From the NCBI GenBank assembly GCA_027340645.1, contig DAHWQN010000016.1, forward strand, positions 1 through 9,721: a stretch of 9,721 nt of DNA, written 5' to 3'. A program made the position numbers and the translations under genes. Source of the stretch: Microcaldota archaeon. Its GTDB lineage: Archaea; Micrarchaeota; Micrarchaeia; Micrarchaeales; CABMGC01. Below, one piece after another: positions 1 to 5,736 of this stretch. Each line of letters begins with the position of its first letter. Positions within the stretch are counted from its first letter, which is position 1. A model generated the notes under the pieces. The model saw nothing but the letters and a program-made list of their open reading frames with translations, had not been told where the DNA came from and ran no database searches.

Positions 1-8
1 TAAAACTT

Positions 9-20
9 ATAAATAGCTTT
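9..20 (+). promoter_or_regulatory. TATA-like element, first copy of ATAAATAGCTTT
   Basis: The 12-base string ATAAATAGCTTT occurs here and again, identically, at 108-119; a near match (ATAAATACCTTT) lies at 1613-1624 before eL40. It fits an archaeal TATA box. No convincing coding region starts within reach of this first copy, because the nearby ATG at 21 opens only a few codons. It may serve a longer leader or a short transcript, or be a duplicated promoter remnant. Low confidence that it is active. Confidence 0.3.
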
Positions 21-107
21 ATGTTCTACGCGCAGGAAATGTGAAAGAAGAAATCAATCGGAGCTGATTTCAATTACGCTTCTTGAAACCACAACATTAC
101 CATACTA

Positions 108-119
108 ATAAATAGCTTT
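108..119 (+). promoter_or_regulatory. Promoter (TATA box) of the DUF4382-type surface protein
   Basis: ATAAATAGCTTT matches archaeal TATA boxes. Its centre (about 113) places the expected transcription start near 139, about 26 nt downstream. That lies past the ATG at 126 but before the ATG at 165, and so supports 165 as the start codon. The element is an exact repeat of 9-20 and resembles the one before eL40. Confidence 0.5.
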
Positions 120-164
120 TAGTCAATGGTTATAAGGGCATCAAATGCCCCAGTGTGTGTTGAA

Positions 165-1538
165 ATGGCGAACAAATATGTAGTTGCAGGTATTGTGATA
201 ATTTTAGCGGCAGTCATAGGGCTGGCATTGATAACTAGTGTAAAACCGGGGCCATCATCCTCTGTATCACAAAATGTTACTACTGTGTCTAGCGTATCTG
301 GAAGTTCAAGCGGAAGCGTTGTGCTAGCTCTAACAGACCCTCCAGAAGTGCCGCCAGGGACAAACTCCCTTATACTCTCTTATACCGGAATAATGCTGCA
401 TGAAACAAGTTCTTCTAACGTGACAGGCTTCGTAGATGTCAATACAAGCGGCAGCGTGAACCTGCTTTCACTCACAAATGTAAGCCAGATAGTCGCTATA
501 GCTAAGGTGCCTGCAAACGTCTTATTCAATTCAATTGTATTTACCGGTGCGACAGCGAACATAACAATAAACGGCAGTACATACAATGTAACAATACCTA
601 GCTCAAGGCTTCAGGTCAAGGTTTTTGGAAATCTATCCGACAATGTTACTGCACTGATTGATCTAACTCCGTCCGTAGTCCAGATATATGGGGGTGCAAA
701 TGCATCACAGAACGTATTTGTCATGGTGCCATTTTCAAAGGCAATAGTTGTTGGCAGCACATCCGCAAATGCCAATGCGGTTGTTGGTTCAAGAGATCAG
801 ATAAATGCGAATGAGCGTGCTAAACTTGAACAGAATAGTTCTAACGTTGGCATAAGCTCCACATCCTTGGCGGAACAGAGCAATTCGATGATTGTATCTG
901 TAACTGTCAAGAACTATGGCAACTCATCAGTGACATTAAGGCATCTATTTATCAGAGGGCTTCTCGTTACATCCTTCAACGGAAATGTTGGTGCTGGATC
1001 AGAAGCCAACACGAGTCTTAGAGTCAATATAGGCGCGTATCCGAGGTATAATTATAACACAACCGGAGTCATAAGTGTAAATGCGTCTATAAACGGAAAG
1101 GAAGGCAGCGATAACTCTGGAAATGCCATTCATGATAATCAATCTGGAAATTATACTACTGGCGCTACAGTAAGAGACAATGCAAACGCAAGCATTGAAA
1201 GCACTATAAAGAATGATCTTCATGATAAGGGGAATCTAAGCGCGGCTGTAAGTGCGTACATCAACGGCAGCCTTGAATTCAAGCATGACATGCATTCCTC
1301 GCTCAATTTCATAATAAGCAGCAACGGTACACTGTTGCTCCCGCAGACTGAGAGCGAAGCTGAAGGCCAGTCAGGCTATGTATTGGCTCCGGGAAAAAGC
1401 ATCACTTTGTCATACGATGGAGAGGCGATGTTTGGCGAGTCTGGGATGGCTGCGCAGTTCATATCAAACCAGACTTACTCCATAATAGTGCAGGGCGAAG
1501 AGAGCGCGTATGCAACTGTGAATGCTACTGCTACATGA
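165..1538 (+). CDS. Membrane-anchored, sequon-rich surface protein with DUF4382-like domain
   Basis: A predicted extracytoplasmic protein of 457 residues from the ATG at 165. An ATG at 126 would add 13 residues but precedes the expected transcription start. Residues about 5-26 form one hydrophobic segment (YVVAGIVIILAAVIGLALI), acting as a signal anchor or type IV-like N-terminal helix. Residues about 50-200 resemble DUF4382: a beta-rich stretch opening VVLALTDPPEVP, then VNLLSLTNVS and VPANVLFNSIVF. The rest is Ser/Thr/Asn-rich and probably beta-structured, with a long polar middle part. I count about 23 N-X-S/T sequons, so dense N-glycosylation is likely if the cell has AglB. The protein has no Cys from this start. 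It stands alone, with its own promoter, upstream of eL40. Role unknown; cell-envelope or adhesion-type function is inference. Confident that it is a real secreted or anchored protein, moderate on the domain name. Confidence 0.8.
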   Translation: MANKYVVAGIVIILAAVIGLALITSVKPGPSSSVSQNVTTVSSVSGSSSGSVVLALTDPPEVPPGTNSLILSYTGIMLHETSSSNVTGFVDVNTSGSVNLLSLTNVSQIVAIAKVPANVLFNSIVFTGATANITINGSTYNVTIPSSRLQVKVFGNLSDNVTALIDLTPSVVQIYGGANASQNVFVMVPFSKAIVVGSTSANANAVVGSRDQINANERAKLEQNSSNVGISSTSLAEQSNSMIVSVTVKNYGNSSVTLRHLFIRGLLVTSFNGNVGAGSEANTSLRVNIGAYPRYNYNTTGVISVNASINGKEGSDNSGNAIHDNQSGNYTTGATVRDNANASIESTIKNDLHDKGNLSAAVSAYINGSLEFKHDMHSSLNFIISSNGTLLLPQTESEAEGQSGYVLAPGKSITLSYDGEAMFGESGMAAQFISNQTYSIIVQGEESAYATVNATAT

Positions 1539-1612
1539 TAACGCCCGCTTCAGAAAACTAGAAATGGGTGCTCTATCATATGCTTGCAAGCGGCAAGGTT
1601 GTAAACAACAGA

Positions 1613-1624
1613 ATAAATACCTTT
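1613..1624 (+). promoter_or_regulatory. Promoter (TATA box) of the eL40 cluster
   Basis: ATAAATACCTTT differs by one base from the element at 9-20 and 108-119. Its centre is about 49 nt before the eL40 ATG, which leaves a leader of roughly 20-25 nt. It probably drives eL40, the winged-helix gene and the 149-residue gene together. Confidence 0.45.
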
Positions 1625-1666
1625 CCATTCATATAATTCCTGTTAAGCTTTTAACCGTGATTTTAA

Positions 1667-1819
1667 ATGGGAAAGTTCGCATTGGCAGATGAGGCGCTGA
1701 CACGTATCTGGGTATGCAGGAGATGCAAGTCCAGGAACCGCGCAGGCGTAGAAAAGTGCAGGAAGTGCGGCAGCAGGTACCTTCGCGTGAAGCGCAAGGA
1801 GAGCCGCGTGAAGAAATGA
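1667..1819 (+). CDS. rpl40e: 50S ribosomal protein eL40 (L40e)
   Basis: A 50-residue basic protein of the large ribosomal subunit, easily missed because it is so short. It carries one zinc ribbon, with cysteines 17, 20, 31 and 34 (CRRC ... CRKC), as in archaeal eL40. The N-terminus is short, and the tail after the ribbon (GSRYLRVKRKESRVKK) is Arg/Lys-rich for rRNA contact. The length matches archaeal eL40, which lacks the ubiquitin fusion found in eukaryotes. The ATG at 1667 begins MGKFALADEA. Its TGA is 21 bp before the start of the winged-helix gene, so the two probably share a transcript. Identification rests on the C-x2-C-x10-C-x2-C pattern and the basic tail. Confidence 0.88.
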   Translation: MGKFALADEALTRIWVCRRCKSRNRAGVEKCRKCGSRYLRVKRKESRVKK

Positions 1820-1840
1820 TTTTTACCAAGAGGTAATAAA

Positions 1841-2056
1841 ATGACAGATCTGAACCCGATAGAAAGCCTGGTAATGCAGGCCATGAAGGACATAGGAGCT
1901 ACAAGTGAAGAGAAGAAGAAGACAGCTGATGACATAGCCAAGAAGTGCAACAGGCCGAAGAGCATGGTTAACAACACTCTTGTCAGTCTCGTGCAGAAAA
2001 ATGTAGTGAAAAGAATCGCTCGTGAGAAGGCATCAGGCTACTACTTAATAAGTTAG
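1841..2056 (+). CDS. Small winged-helix DNA-binding protein
   Basis: A 71-residue protein that looks like a single winged helix-turn-helix domain with little else. Residues about 5-20 form helix 1, 26-36 (KTADDIAKKCN) helix 2, and 39-54 (PKSMVNNTLVSLVQKN) the recognition helix. The wing follows, with VVKRIAREKASGYYLIS as two short strands. Similar mini-wHTH proteins of about 70 residues are common in archaea, as chromatin-like or gene-specific regulators. The start is supported by a good ribosome-binding site, AGAGGTAAT, seven or so bases before the ATG. It sits between eL40 and the 149-residue gene with gaps of 21 and 11 bp, so it is co-transcribed with translation genes. The target is unknown. 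An RNA-binding role in translation is a possible alternative. Confidence 0.75.
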   Translation: MTDLNPIESLVMQAMKDIGATSEEKKKTADDIAKKCNRPKSMVNNTLVSLVQKNVVKRIAREKASGYYLIS

Positions 2057-2067
2057 ATTGGGATCTT

Positions 2068-2517
2068 ATGGCTGAAGGGGAGGGCATAGAGTTTTCAGCT
2101 AAGTACAAGAATTGGGTAGTGATAAAAAAGGCAACAGTTCATGATGACACAAAGCCAGAAGAGGTCTCATTTGCACTCGCATCAGTAAGGCAGACACTGG
2201 ACAAGAAGGCATTCGAGTTTTTAGGGATGGACCTTAACGTTCTCGATGCATATGTTGATACAATAACAAAAGACAAGGCAAAGAGATATGGTGACTTGGC
2301 CGCGGCTGTCCAAGAACTCGGCACTCCAGGGGCAAAGGCGGCTGTAGAGAAGGCGATAGGTACAAAGACCGAGCTCAAGGAGATAGCAAATACATACATG
2401 ATGCGCAAGACACTCCTGAACCTGAAGTTCGATACAGATATTAACCAGGAGATGCTGGCCAAGGCGTATTCGCACCTCAAGCTTCCGAAGCCTCCGGGCA
2501 GGAAGCCGAAGCAATAA
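2068..2517 (+). CDS. Conserved-looking archaeal protein, possibly DUF2666 family
   Basis: A soluble, mostly alpha-helical protein of 149 residues with no membrane segment or signal. The opening (IEFSAKYKNWVVIKKATVHDDTKPEEVSFALASV is spread over residues 7-41) suggests a small beta-strand pair followed by a helical repeat. Long helices follow at about 38-66, 70-90, 94-125 and 127-140. The C-terminus is Pro/Lys-rich (KLPKPPGRKPKQ). The style recalls archaeal DUF2666 proteins, but I could not align it to a family and give this as tentative. It starts 11 bp after the winged-helix stop, with a GGGAT just upstream as a possible ribosome-binding site. It is therefore probably the last gene of the eL40 transcript. 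No catalytic motif is visible. Function unknown. Confidence 0.75.
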   Translation: MAEGEGIEFSAKYKNWVVIKKATVHDDTKPEEVSFALASVRQTLDKKAFEFLGMDLNVLDAYVDTITKDKAKRYGDLAAAVQELGTPGAKAAVEKAIGTKTELKEIANTYMMRKTLLNLKFDTDINQEMLAKAYSHLKLPKPPGRKPKQ

Positions 2518-2555
2518 GCTAATTATCTTCGCGATCACTTATTCTATAATCGGAA

Positions 2556-2628
2556 GGGGAGTTAGGCTAGCTTGGTAGGCTTTCAGGTTTGGGTCCTGAA
2601 GACTCGAGTTCAAATCTCGAACTCCCCA
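2556..2628 (+). tRNA. tRNA-Pro (anticodon UGG)
   Basis: The cloverleaf is complete over 73 nt. The acceptor GGGGAGT (2556-2562) pairs with ACTCCCC (2621-2627), and A2628 is the discriminator. The D stem is GGCT/GGCT with two G-U pairs. The anticodon stem TCAGG/CCTGA encloses the loop TTTGGGT, so the anticodon at 2590-2592 is TGG, reading Pro codons CCA and wobble partners. The variable loop is four bases. The T arm is TCGAG, TTCAAAT, CTCGA. CCA is not encoded, and no intron is present. The following TTCTTTCTGTTT is a plausible T-rich terminator. It lies 38 bp after the 149-residue gene on the same strand. Confidence 0.95.
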
Positions 2629-2986
2629 ATTCTTTCTGTTTACGTGGTGTGCCTATACAATGACACATAAAAATTATCTGACACCACAGTAATGTGCGTA
2701 AGGTATAAGATAAGGTCTCTGCAAGATTGTAAAACATGCACTCTGAAAATGCCTTAAGAAGGTCCTTTGTTTTGAAGTATAATGGAAAGAAATGGTAAAA
2801 CTGTCACTTTCATGTACGCAAGCCTGCAAACCGAATCAATAAAATCCAAGACAAAGAGCCTAAGTATAGGCAAAGCATAAAATAAGATACTGCGATTATA
2901 AATTATAGAATAGATACTCTCGGAGTTTTAATATGCCATAAAACCTGGGTGTATATGCACTGTACGCCAGAAAATTACATGATACA
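2629..2986 (+). other. 358-bp gap without a clear gene
   Basis: AT-rich sequence between tRNA-Pro and the GHKL ATPase gene. It contains a T-rich stretch just after the tRNA and a 7-bp inverted repeat, GTGGTGT (2644-2650) with ACACCAC (2681-2687), around a 30-nt loop. It also contains a possible broken small gene (2736-2908, listed separately) and several TATA-like strings: ATTATAAATT near 2896, TTTTAATATG near 2927 and GTATATGC near 2951. The last of these is 33 nt before the ATG at 2987, the same spacing as other promoters in this window. No RNA gene is recognisable. Confidence 0.4.
2736..2908 (+). pseudogene. Possible decayed small gene, weakly Pcc1-like
   Basis: Three short open stretches follow one another in three frames. 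From ATG 2736 comes a 20-codon stretch containing RRSFVLKYNGKK. From about 2782 comes another containing TVTFMYASLQTESIKSKTKS, ending at TAA 2880. From 2876 comes HKIRYCDYKL, ending at TAG 2908. Read as one frameshifted chain, the pattern strand, helix with 'SLQTE', 'KSKTKSLSI' and strand faintly recalls the KEOPS subunit Pcc1 (about 75-90 residues). The resemblance is by eye only and could be chance in AT-rich DNA. If real, it is a broken remnant needing two frameshifts. No ribosome-binding site is evident. Confidence 0.2.
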
Positions 2987-3571
2987 ATGCCAAAAATTCA
3001 AGTAATCAATGGGCCTAAACGTGAGGAGAGGGAGCGCACTGCAGCAATGTCGCACTTAACAAAAGGCAATATCCTAGTGCTATCGGCACCATTCCGTAGA
3101 TCTGAAGTAGAGCAGGATGTTGAGAGAATCCGCTCCAAGCTCGGAGTGCAGGGACGTAGCAGTTTCCAGATGCGGTTGGTGCTCTCAGAACTTTTGCGCA
3201 ATATAATTAATTATACCCCCGAAGGATATGCGGAAGAGCCATTTATAATTATAGGACATATTAAAACTCCACTCGGCTTCAAAATCAACAACTTCGGTGT
3301 TGCAACATCAGAAAATCTTGAAAGGCTGTCAGAAAGAATCAAACTGTATGCTTCAATGGATAAGAACAATCCCGAGCAGTTCACGTTTGGCATATATGAC
3401 TATTCCAGGACTAACGCAGAGACAGGCAAAAAGGAGATATTCGGGGGTAGAGGTCTCATGAACATAGCATTGTGCGAACACGATGGCATAGTTCTTGTGA
3501 GAGGCAGACAAGTAGATACGAATGCATGCCGCTTCATGATCAGGATAAAACTGCTTCAGGTGAAACAATGA
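2987..3571 (+). CDS. GHKL (HATPase_c, RsbW-like) ATP-binding protein
   Basis: A cytoplasmic protein of 194 residues whose core resembles the histidine-kinase-like ATPase fold of stand-alone serine kinases such as RsbW. The N box is at 64-76 (LVLSELLRNIINY), with Glu68 and Asn72 as the expected Mg-ATP contacts. The G1 position reads INNFG (100-104), where most family members have D-x-G, so the adenine-binding Asp appears replaced by Asn. The glycine-rich G2 box is FGGRGL (152-157). Residues 1-30 are a basic lead-in; a later ATG at 3047 would remove 20 residues. There is no receiver, dimerisation or sensor domain. Archaea lack sigma factors, so an anti-sigma role is unlikely and the protein target is unknown. 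Its TGA overlaps the dihydroorotase ATG (ATGA at 3568), implying translational coupling. Confidence 0.7.
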   Translation: MPKIQVINGPKREERERTAAMSHLTKGNILVLSAPFRRSEVEQDVERIRSKLGVQGRSSFQMRLVLSELLRNIINYTPEGYAEEPFIIIGHIKTPLGFKINNFGVATSENLERLSERIKLYASMDKNNPEQFTFGIYDYSRTNAETGKKEIFGGRGLMNIALCEHDGIVLVRGRQVDTNACRFMIRIKLLQVKQ

Positions 3572-4566
3572 ATTCAGATGGCAAGCCTAAAAGAATAGAT
3601 CCTCACGTCCACTGCAGGGACTGGTCTCAGTCGTACAAGGCAACAATATCTGAGGTAATGTCTCTTGCAAAAAGCCAGGGAATTGTTGCGATTTGTGACA
3701 TGCCTAATACAGAGCCGCCGCTTACAACTGCAAACAGGGTAGAAAGCAGGCTGATTACTGCAGAACGAGAGAAGTGCCTCGATGGTTACTACCTATGGGT
3801 TGGAGCAACATCCGATGAAAAACAACTGCGCAATGCAGCATCAATAGTGCAAGACAACGACCATGTCGTTGGAATAAAGATGTATGCTGGCAAATCCACT
3901 GGAGACCTTGCAATAGTTTCAGAAGAATCGCAAAGGCTTGTTTACAGTACACTTGCAGATGCGGGCTACCAGGGGGTAATTGTTGTTCATTGCGAGAAAG
4001 AAAGCCTCTCAAAGTATAATCTCTGGAATCCGAATGTTCCAGTTTCATGGAGCACAGTCAAACCACCAGAAGCAGAGGTGGAATCTGTACGCGATCAAAT
4101 AAGATTCGCAGCAGATGCAGGCTTTAAAGGCCAGTTGCACATAGGACATACATCTGTGCCAGAGAGCGTGCGCCTTGTTGATAAAGCAAGGAGGCATATG
4201 CGTATAAGTTGTGAGGTAACGCCCCATCATCTACTTCTTTCAACAGACAAGGACATGCAGGACACGCGGGCAACAATATACAAAGTCAATCCACCTATAC
4301 GCAATGCAGCAATGGCGCAAGAGCTTACGCAGATGCTGAAAGACGGCATGATAGATTGGATTGGCACCGACCATGCACCACACTCTAAATTTGAGAAGGA
4401 GTTCAACGCCTCAAAGTCTCCAGACGCATAAGCATCTGGCATAAGATCACTCGAGTTCTATGCAAAGTTTCTTGACGATCTAATGAATATTAACGGCTTT
4501 ACTGAGTCGCAGATAAAGAAGCTCACCTACACCAACATAAAGAAGGCTTTGAAAGTAAGAGAGTAA
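3568..4566 (+). pseudogene. pyrC: Dihydroorotase interrupted by an in-frame TAA
   Basis: Dihydroorotase converts carbamoyl aspartate to dihydroorotate in pyrimidine synthesis. The TIM-barrel landmarks are present: metal-binding His13 and His15 in DPHVHCRD, Asn47 in DMPNT, the likely carboxylated Lys104 in GIKMYAG, and His141 in VVHCE. His191/His194 lie in LHIGHTS, and TPHH (218-221), NPPIR (241-245) and TDHAPH (267-272, catalytic Asp268) follow. Codon 288 is TAA (4429-4431). After it the same frame continues for 44 codons, starting ASGIRSLEFY (compare the family's A-P-S-G-I-P-G-L-E loop) and ending at TAA 4564. The strict open frame is 287 codons, 3568-4431. The start is set by the 4-bp overlap with the preceding gene; an upstream ATG at 3472 is in frame but lies inside that gene. 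The missing tail holds the last substrate loop and barrel helix, so the short form may be inactive. Even with the tail, the protein is shorter than the roughly 400-residue class I enzymes and lacks their flanking beta-sandwich. Confidence 0.8.
4420..4439 (+). repeat. Short hairpin with the dihydroorotase stop codon in its loop
   Basis: CCAGACGC (4420-4427) can pair with GCATCTGG (4432-4439) apart from one C-A mismatch, leaving a four-base loop ATAA whose last three bases are the premature TAA. The 7-mer GCATAAG occurs at 4426-4432 and again at 4439-4445. The TAA may have arisen by a 6-bp insertion (TAAGCA, duplicating GCA) or by a point change. Removing these six bases would leave KSPDASGIRSLE, a natural-looking family loop. 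Confidence 0.5.
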
Positions 4567-4569
4567 ACT

Positions 4570-5124
4570 CTACAACTCTAAGTCTCTTCTAGAAGTTTTA
4601 ATTATCCTTAATATATCTACGTTATGTTTTCCTTCATCTATAACATTAAGGCGCTTATCCTGGGCAACAGTTATTATTAATCTTGCCTCTGATGACTCAT
4701 CCGACCGAGGTGCCTTTACAATATCCGTAACAAATCCAGAGCTTATAAATTCAGTCAAGAATTGCACAATAGCCAGGTTGCCTTTGTCTGTCTCATTTGC
4801 AGAGCCATGCTGGAACAGACGTATATAATCATTATTAGACATGTTGCCTGGAGATATCACTGGAAATATAACACCATGATGACCAAAAAAGTTGTAATGA
4901 TCAGCAAGTCTCCTTAACGCATTAAGGTTTTGCATAGTGTGTTTTTCACCATCCGAGTGTATCGGCCCTACAACAACCCCGAACCTTGAATATTCCATCT
5001 CTCTTGCTTCCTTTACAAGTTTCAAAGCAACCTCTAAAGCCTTTTTAGAGTCCGCTGCACTCTTAAATTCCCCTTCTAATTTCCTACCAAAATGTTCAGC
5101 AGGCACAACCACTCTCTTTGCCAT
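4570..5124 (-). CDS. Unknown 184-residue protein, weakly nucleoside deoxyribosyltransferase-like
   Basis: A soluble protein with no signal or membrane segment. Residues 22-45 form an amphipathic helix. Residues 46-60 (SRFGVVVGPIHSDGE) look like a beta strand running into a loop, followed by the helix NLNALRRLADHY (66-77) and strand GVIFPVIS (84-91). A further block, HGSANETDKGNLAIVQFL (106-123), precedes a basic C-terminal half. The order G-P-I-x2-D-G, Asn, 'vifP', then 'S-x-N-E' with a following helix weakly recalls nucleoside 2-deoxyribosyltransferase/DUF4406 folds. I do not claim that activity. The TAG stop is 3 bp from the dihydroorotase frame's final stop, so the two genes converge. The start MAKRVVV is preceded by TTCT and a TATA box (TTTATAAA) 36 nt upstream, giving a leader of about 10 nt. 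It is divergent from the PadR operon. Confidence 0.65.
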   Translation of the reverse strand: MAKRVVVPAEHFGRKLEGEFKSAADSKKALEVALKLVKEAREMEYSRFGVVVGPIHSDGEKHTMQNLNALRRLADHYNFFGHHGVIFPVISPGNMSNNDYIRLFQHGSANETDKGNLAIVQFLTEFISSGFVTDIVKAPRSDESSEARLIITVAQDKRLNVIDEGKHNVDILRIIKTSRRDLEL

Positions 5125-5156
5125 AGAATCATCAGCGCTATACTTATGCAGTATGA

Positions 5157-5164
5157 TTTATAAA
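5157..5164 (-). promoter_or_regulatory. TATA box of the 184-residue gene
   Basis: TTTATAAA, itself a perfect palindrome, has its centre 36 nt upstream of the ATG at 5124. The usual 26-nt spacing puts the transcription start about 10 nt before the start codon. It shares the 153-bp divergent intergenic region with the PadR promoter. Confidence 0.5.
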
Positions 5165-5212
5165 TTTACTGTTTGAAAAGTTGCGATTTTACCATAAACT
5201 ACCTAAAAGCAA

Positions 5213-5263
5213 ATGTATATATATTTATCGTATACTAAATATTGAATATACGATATTGAATAT
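5213..5263 (+). promoter_or_regulatory. PadR operon promoter with overlapping operator-like repeats
   Basis: A TATA element, TATATATATTTA, lies near 5216-5227. Directly after it is a perfect 9-bp inverted repeat, TATCGTATA (5226-5234) and TATACGATA (5247-5255), with a 12-bp spacer. An 11-bp direct repeat, ATATTGAATAT, at 5239-5249 and 5253-5263 (period 14) overlaps the right arm. The expected transcription start, near 5247, falls inside these repeats. A protein bound here would block initiation, as expected for PadR autoregulation. The operator assignment is inference; the repeats themselves are exact. Confidence 0.6.
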
Positions 5264-5277
5264 TCAAAGGTTATATT

Positions 5278-5724
5278 ATGCATGGATCCGAAAACAAATT
5301 TGAAAATAGAAATCACGGCTGGGGACACGCGGAGCACTGGCGCATGAACTTCGGGCAAAGAGGCTGGATACGCCCTACAGTGTTGCGCGTACTTGAGTCT
5401 GGGCAGAAAAATGGCATAGAGATAATGGACTCGATTCAGGAAATGAGCCGCGGATGGTGGAGGCCTTCTCCAGGTTCAATATACCCCCTCCTTGAGCAGC
5501 TTACGAGCGAAGGCATTATAAAAAAGAATGCTACAGGAAAGTATGAATTGACAAAAACTTATAAGAAAGAGTCCGGTCCGATAAACGATACAGAAGATAT
5601 AATCACAAAGATGGAGGGCAGTGCATCCTATTTGGAGGAGCTCGCTCAAAGTAACAGCAAGGAATTCGTAGAGTACAAGGAAAGAATCAAGAAGATGGCC
5701 AAGAGGCTTTCAGATCTCGGATAA
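5278..5724 (+). CDS. PadR-family transcriptional regulator
   Basis: A repressor-type DNA-binding protein of 148 residues. Residues 1-28 are a His/Asn/Gly-rich lead (HGWGHAEHW), possibly flexible or metal-binding. The PadR winged helix spans about 30-95, with the family signature PSPGSIYPLLEQLTSEGII (63-81) in the recognition helix and turn, and KYELTKTYKK as the wing. Residues about 105-146 form a helix used for dimerisation (LEELAQSNSKEFVEYKERIKKMAKRL). The length is typical of small PadR-s proteins. It is followed after 12 bp by the ABC ATPase gene. By analogy with PadR/ABC pairs such as LmrR-LmrCD, it probably senses an exported compound and represses its own operon through the repeats at 5226-5263. 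The ligand is not predictable. Confidence 0.88.
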   Translation: MHGSENKFENRNHGWGHAEHWRMNFGQRGWIRPTVLRVLESGQKNGIEIMDSIQEMSRGWWRPSPGSIYPLLEQLTSEGIIKKNATGKYELTKTYKKESGPINDTEDIITKMEGSASYLEELAQSNSKEFVEYKERIKKMAKRLSDLG

Positions 5725-5736
5725 CTTGATGATAGG

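Noticed and set aside
126..164. Upstream ATG at 126 as start of the surface protein
   Set aside because: It lies only about 13 nt after the TATA centre, before the expected transcription start, and adds a polar, Cys-containing stretch ahead of the membrane anchor. Kept as an alternative only.
1663..1977. Minus-strand open frame opposite eL40 and the winged-helix gene
   Set aside because: It covers two well-supported plus-strand genes, has Cys/Phe/Leu-rich antisense composition, and has no start signals.
2139..2538. Minus-strand open frames opposite the 149-residue gene
   Set aside because: Antisense shadows of the plus-strand gene with no promoter or ribosome-binding site.
2644..2687. 7-bp inverted repeat GTGGTGT/ACACCAC as a structured RNA
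   Set aside because: A 30-nt loop with no further pairing or known RNA motif; too weak to call a gene.
3472..3567. Longer N-terminus for dihydroorotase from ATG 3472
   Set aside because: The extra 32 codons lie inside the GHKL ATPase gene in another frame and show no family features; the ATGA overlap at 3568 is the natural start.
4429..4431. Recoding of TAA as an amino acid or an altered genetic code
   Set aside because: TAA is used as the normal terminator by other genes here (permease upstream ATPase, PadR, dihydroorotase's own final stop). Pyrrolysine recoding in archaea concerns TAG, not TAA.
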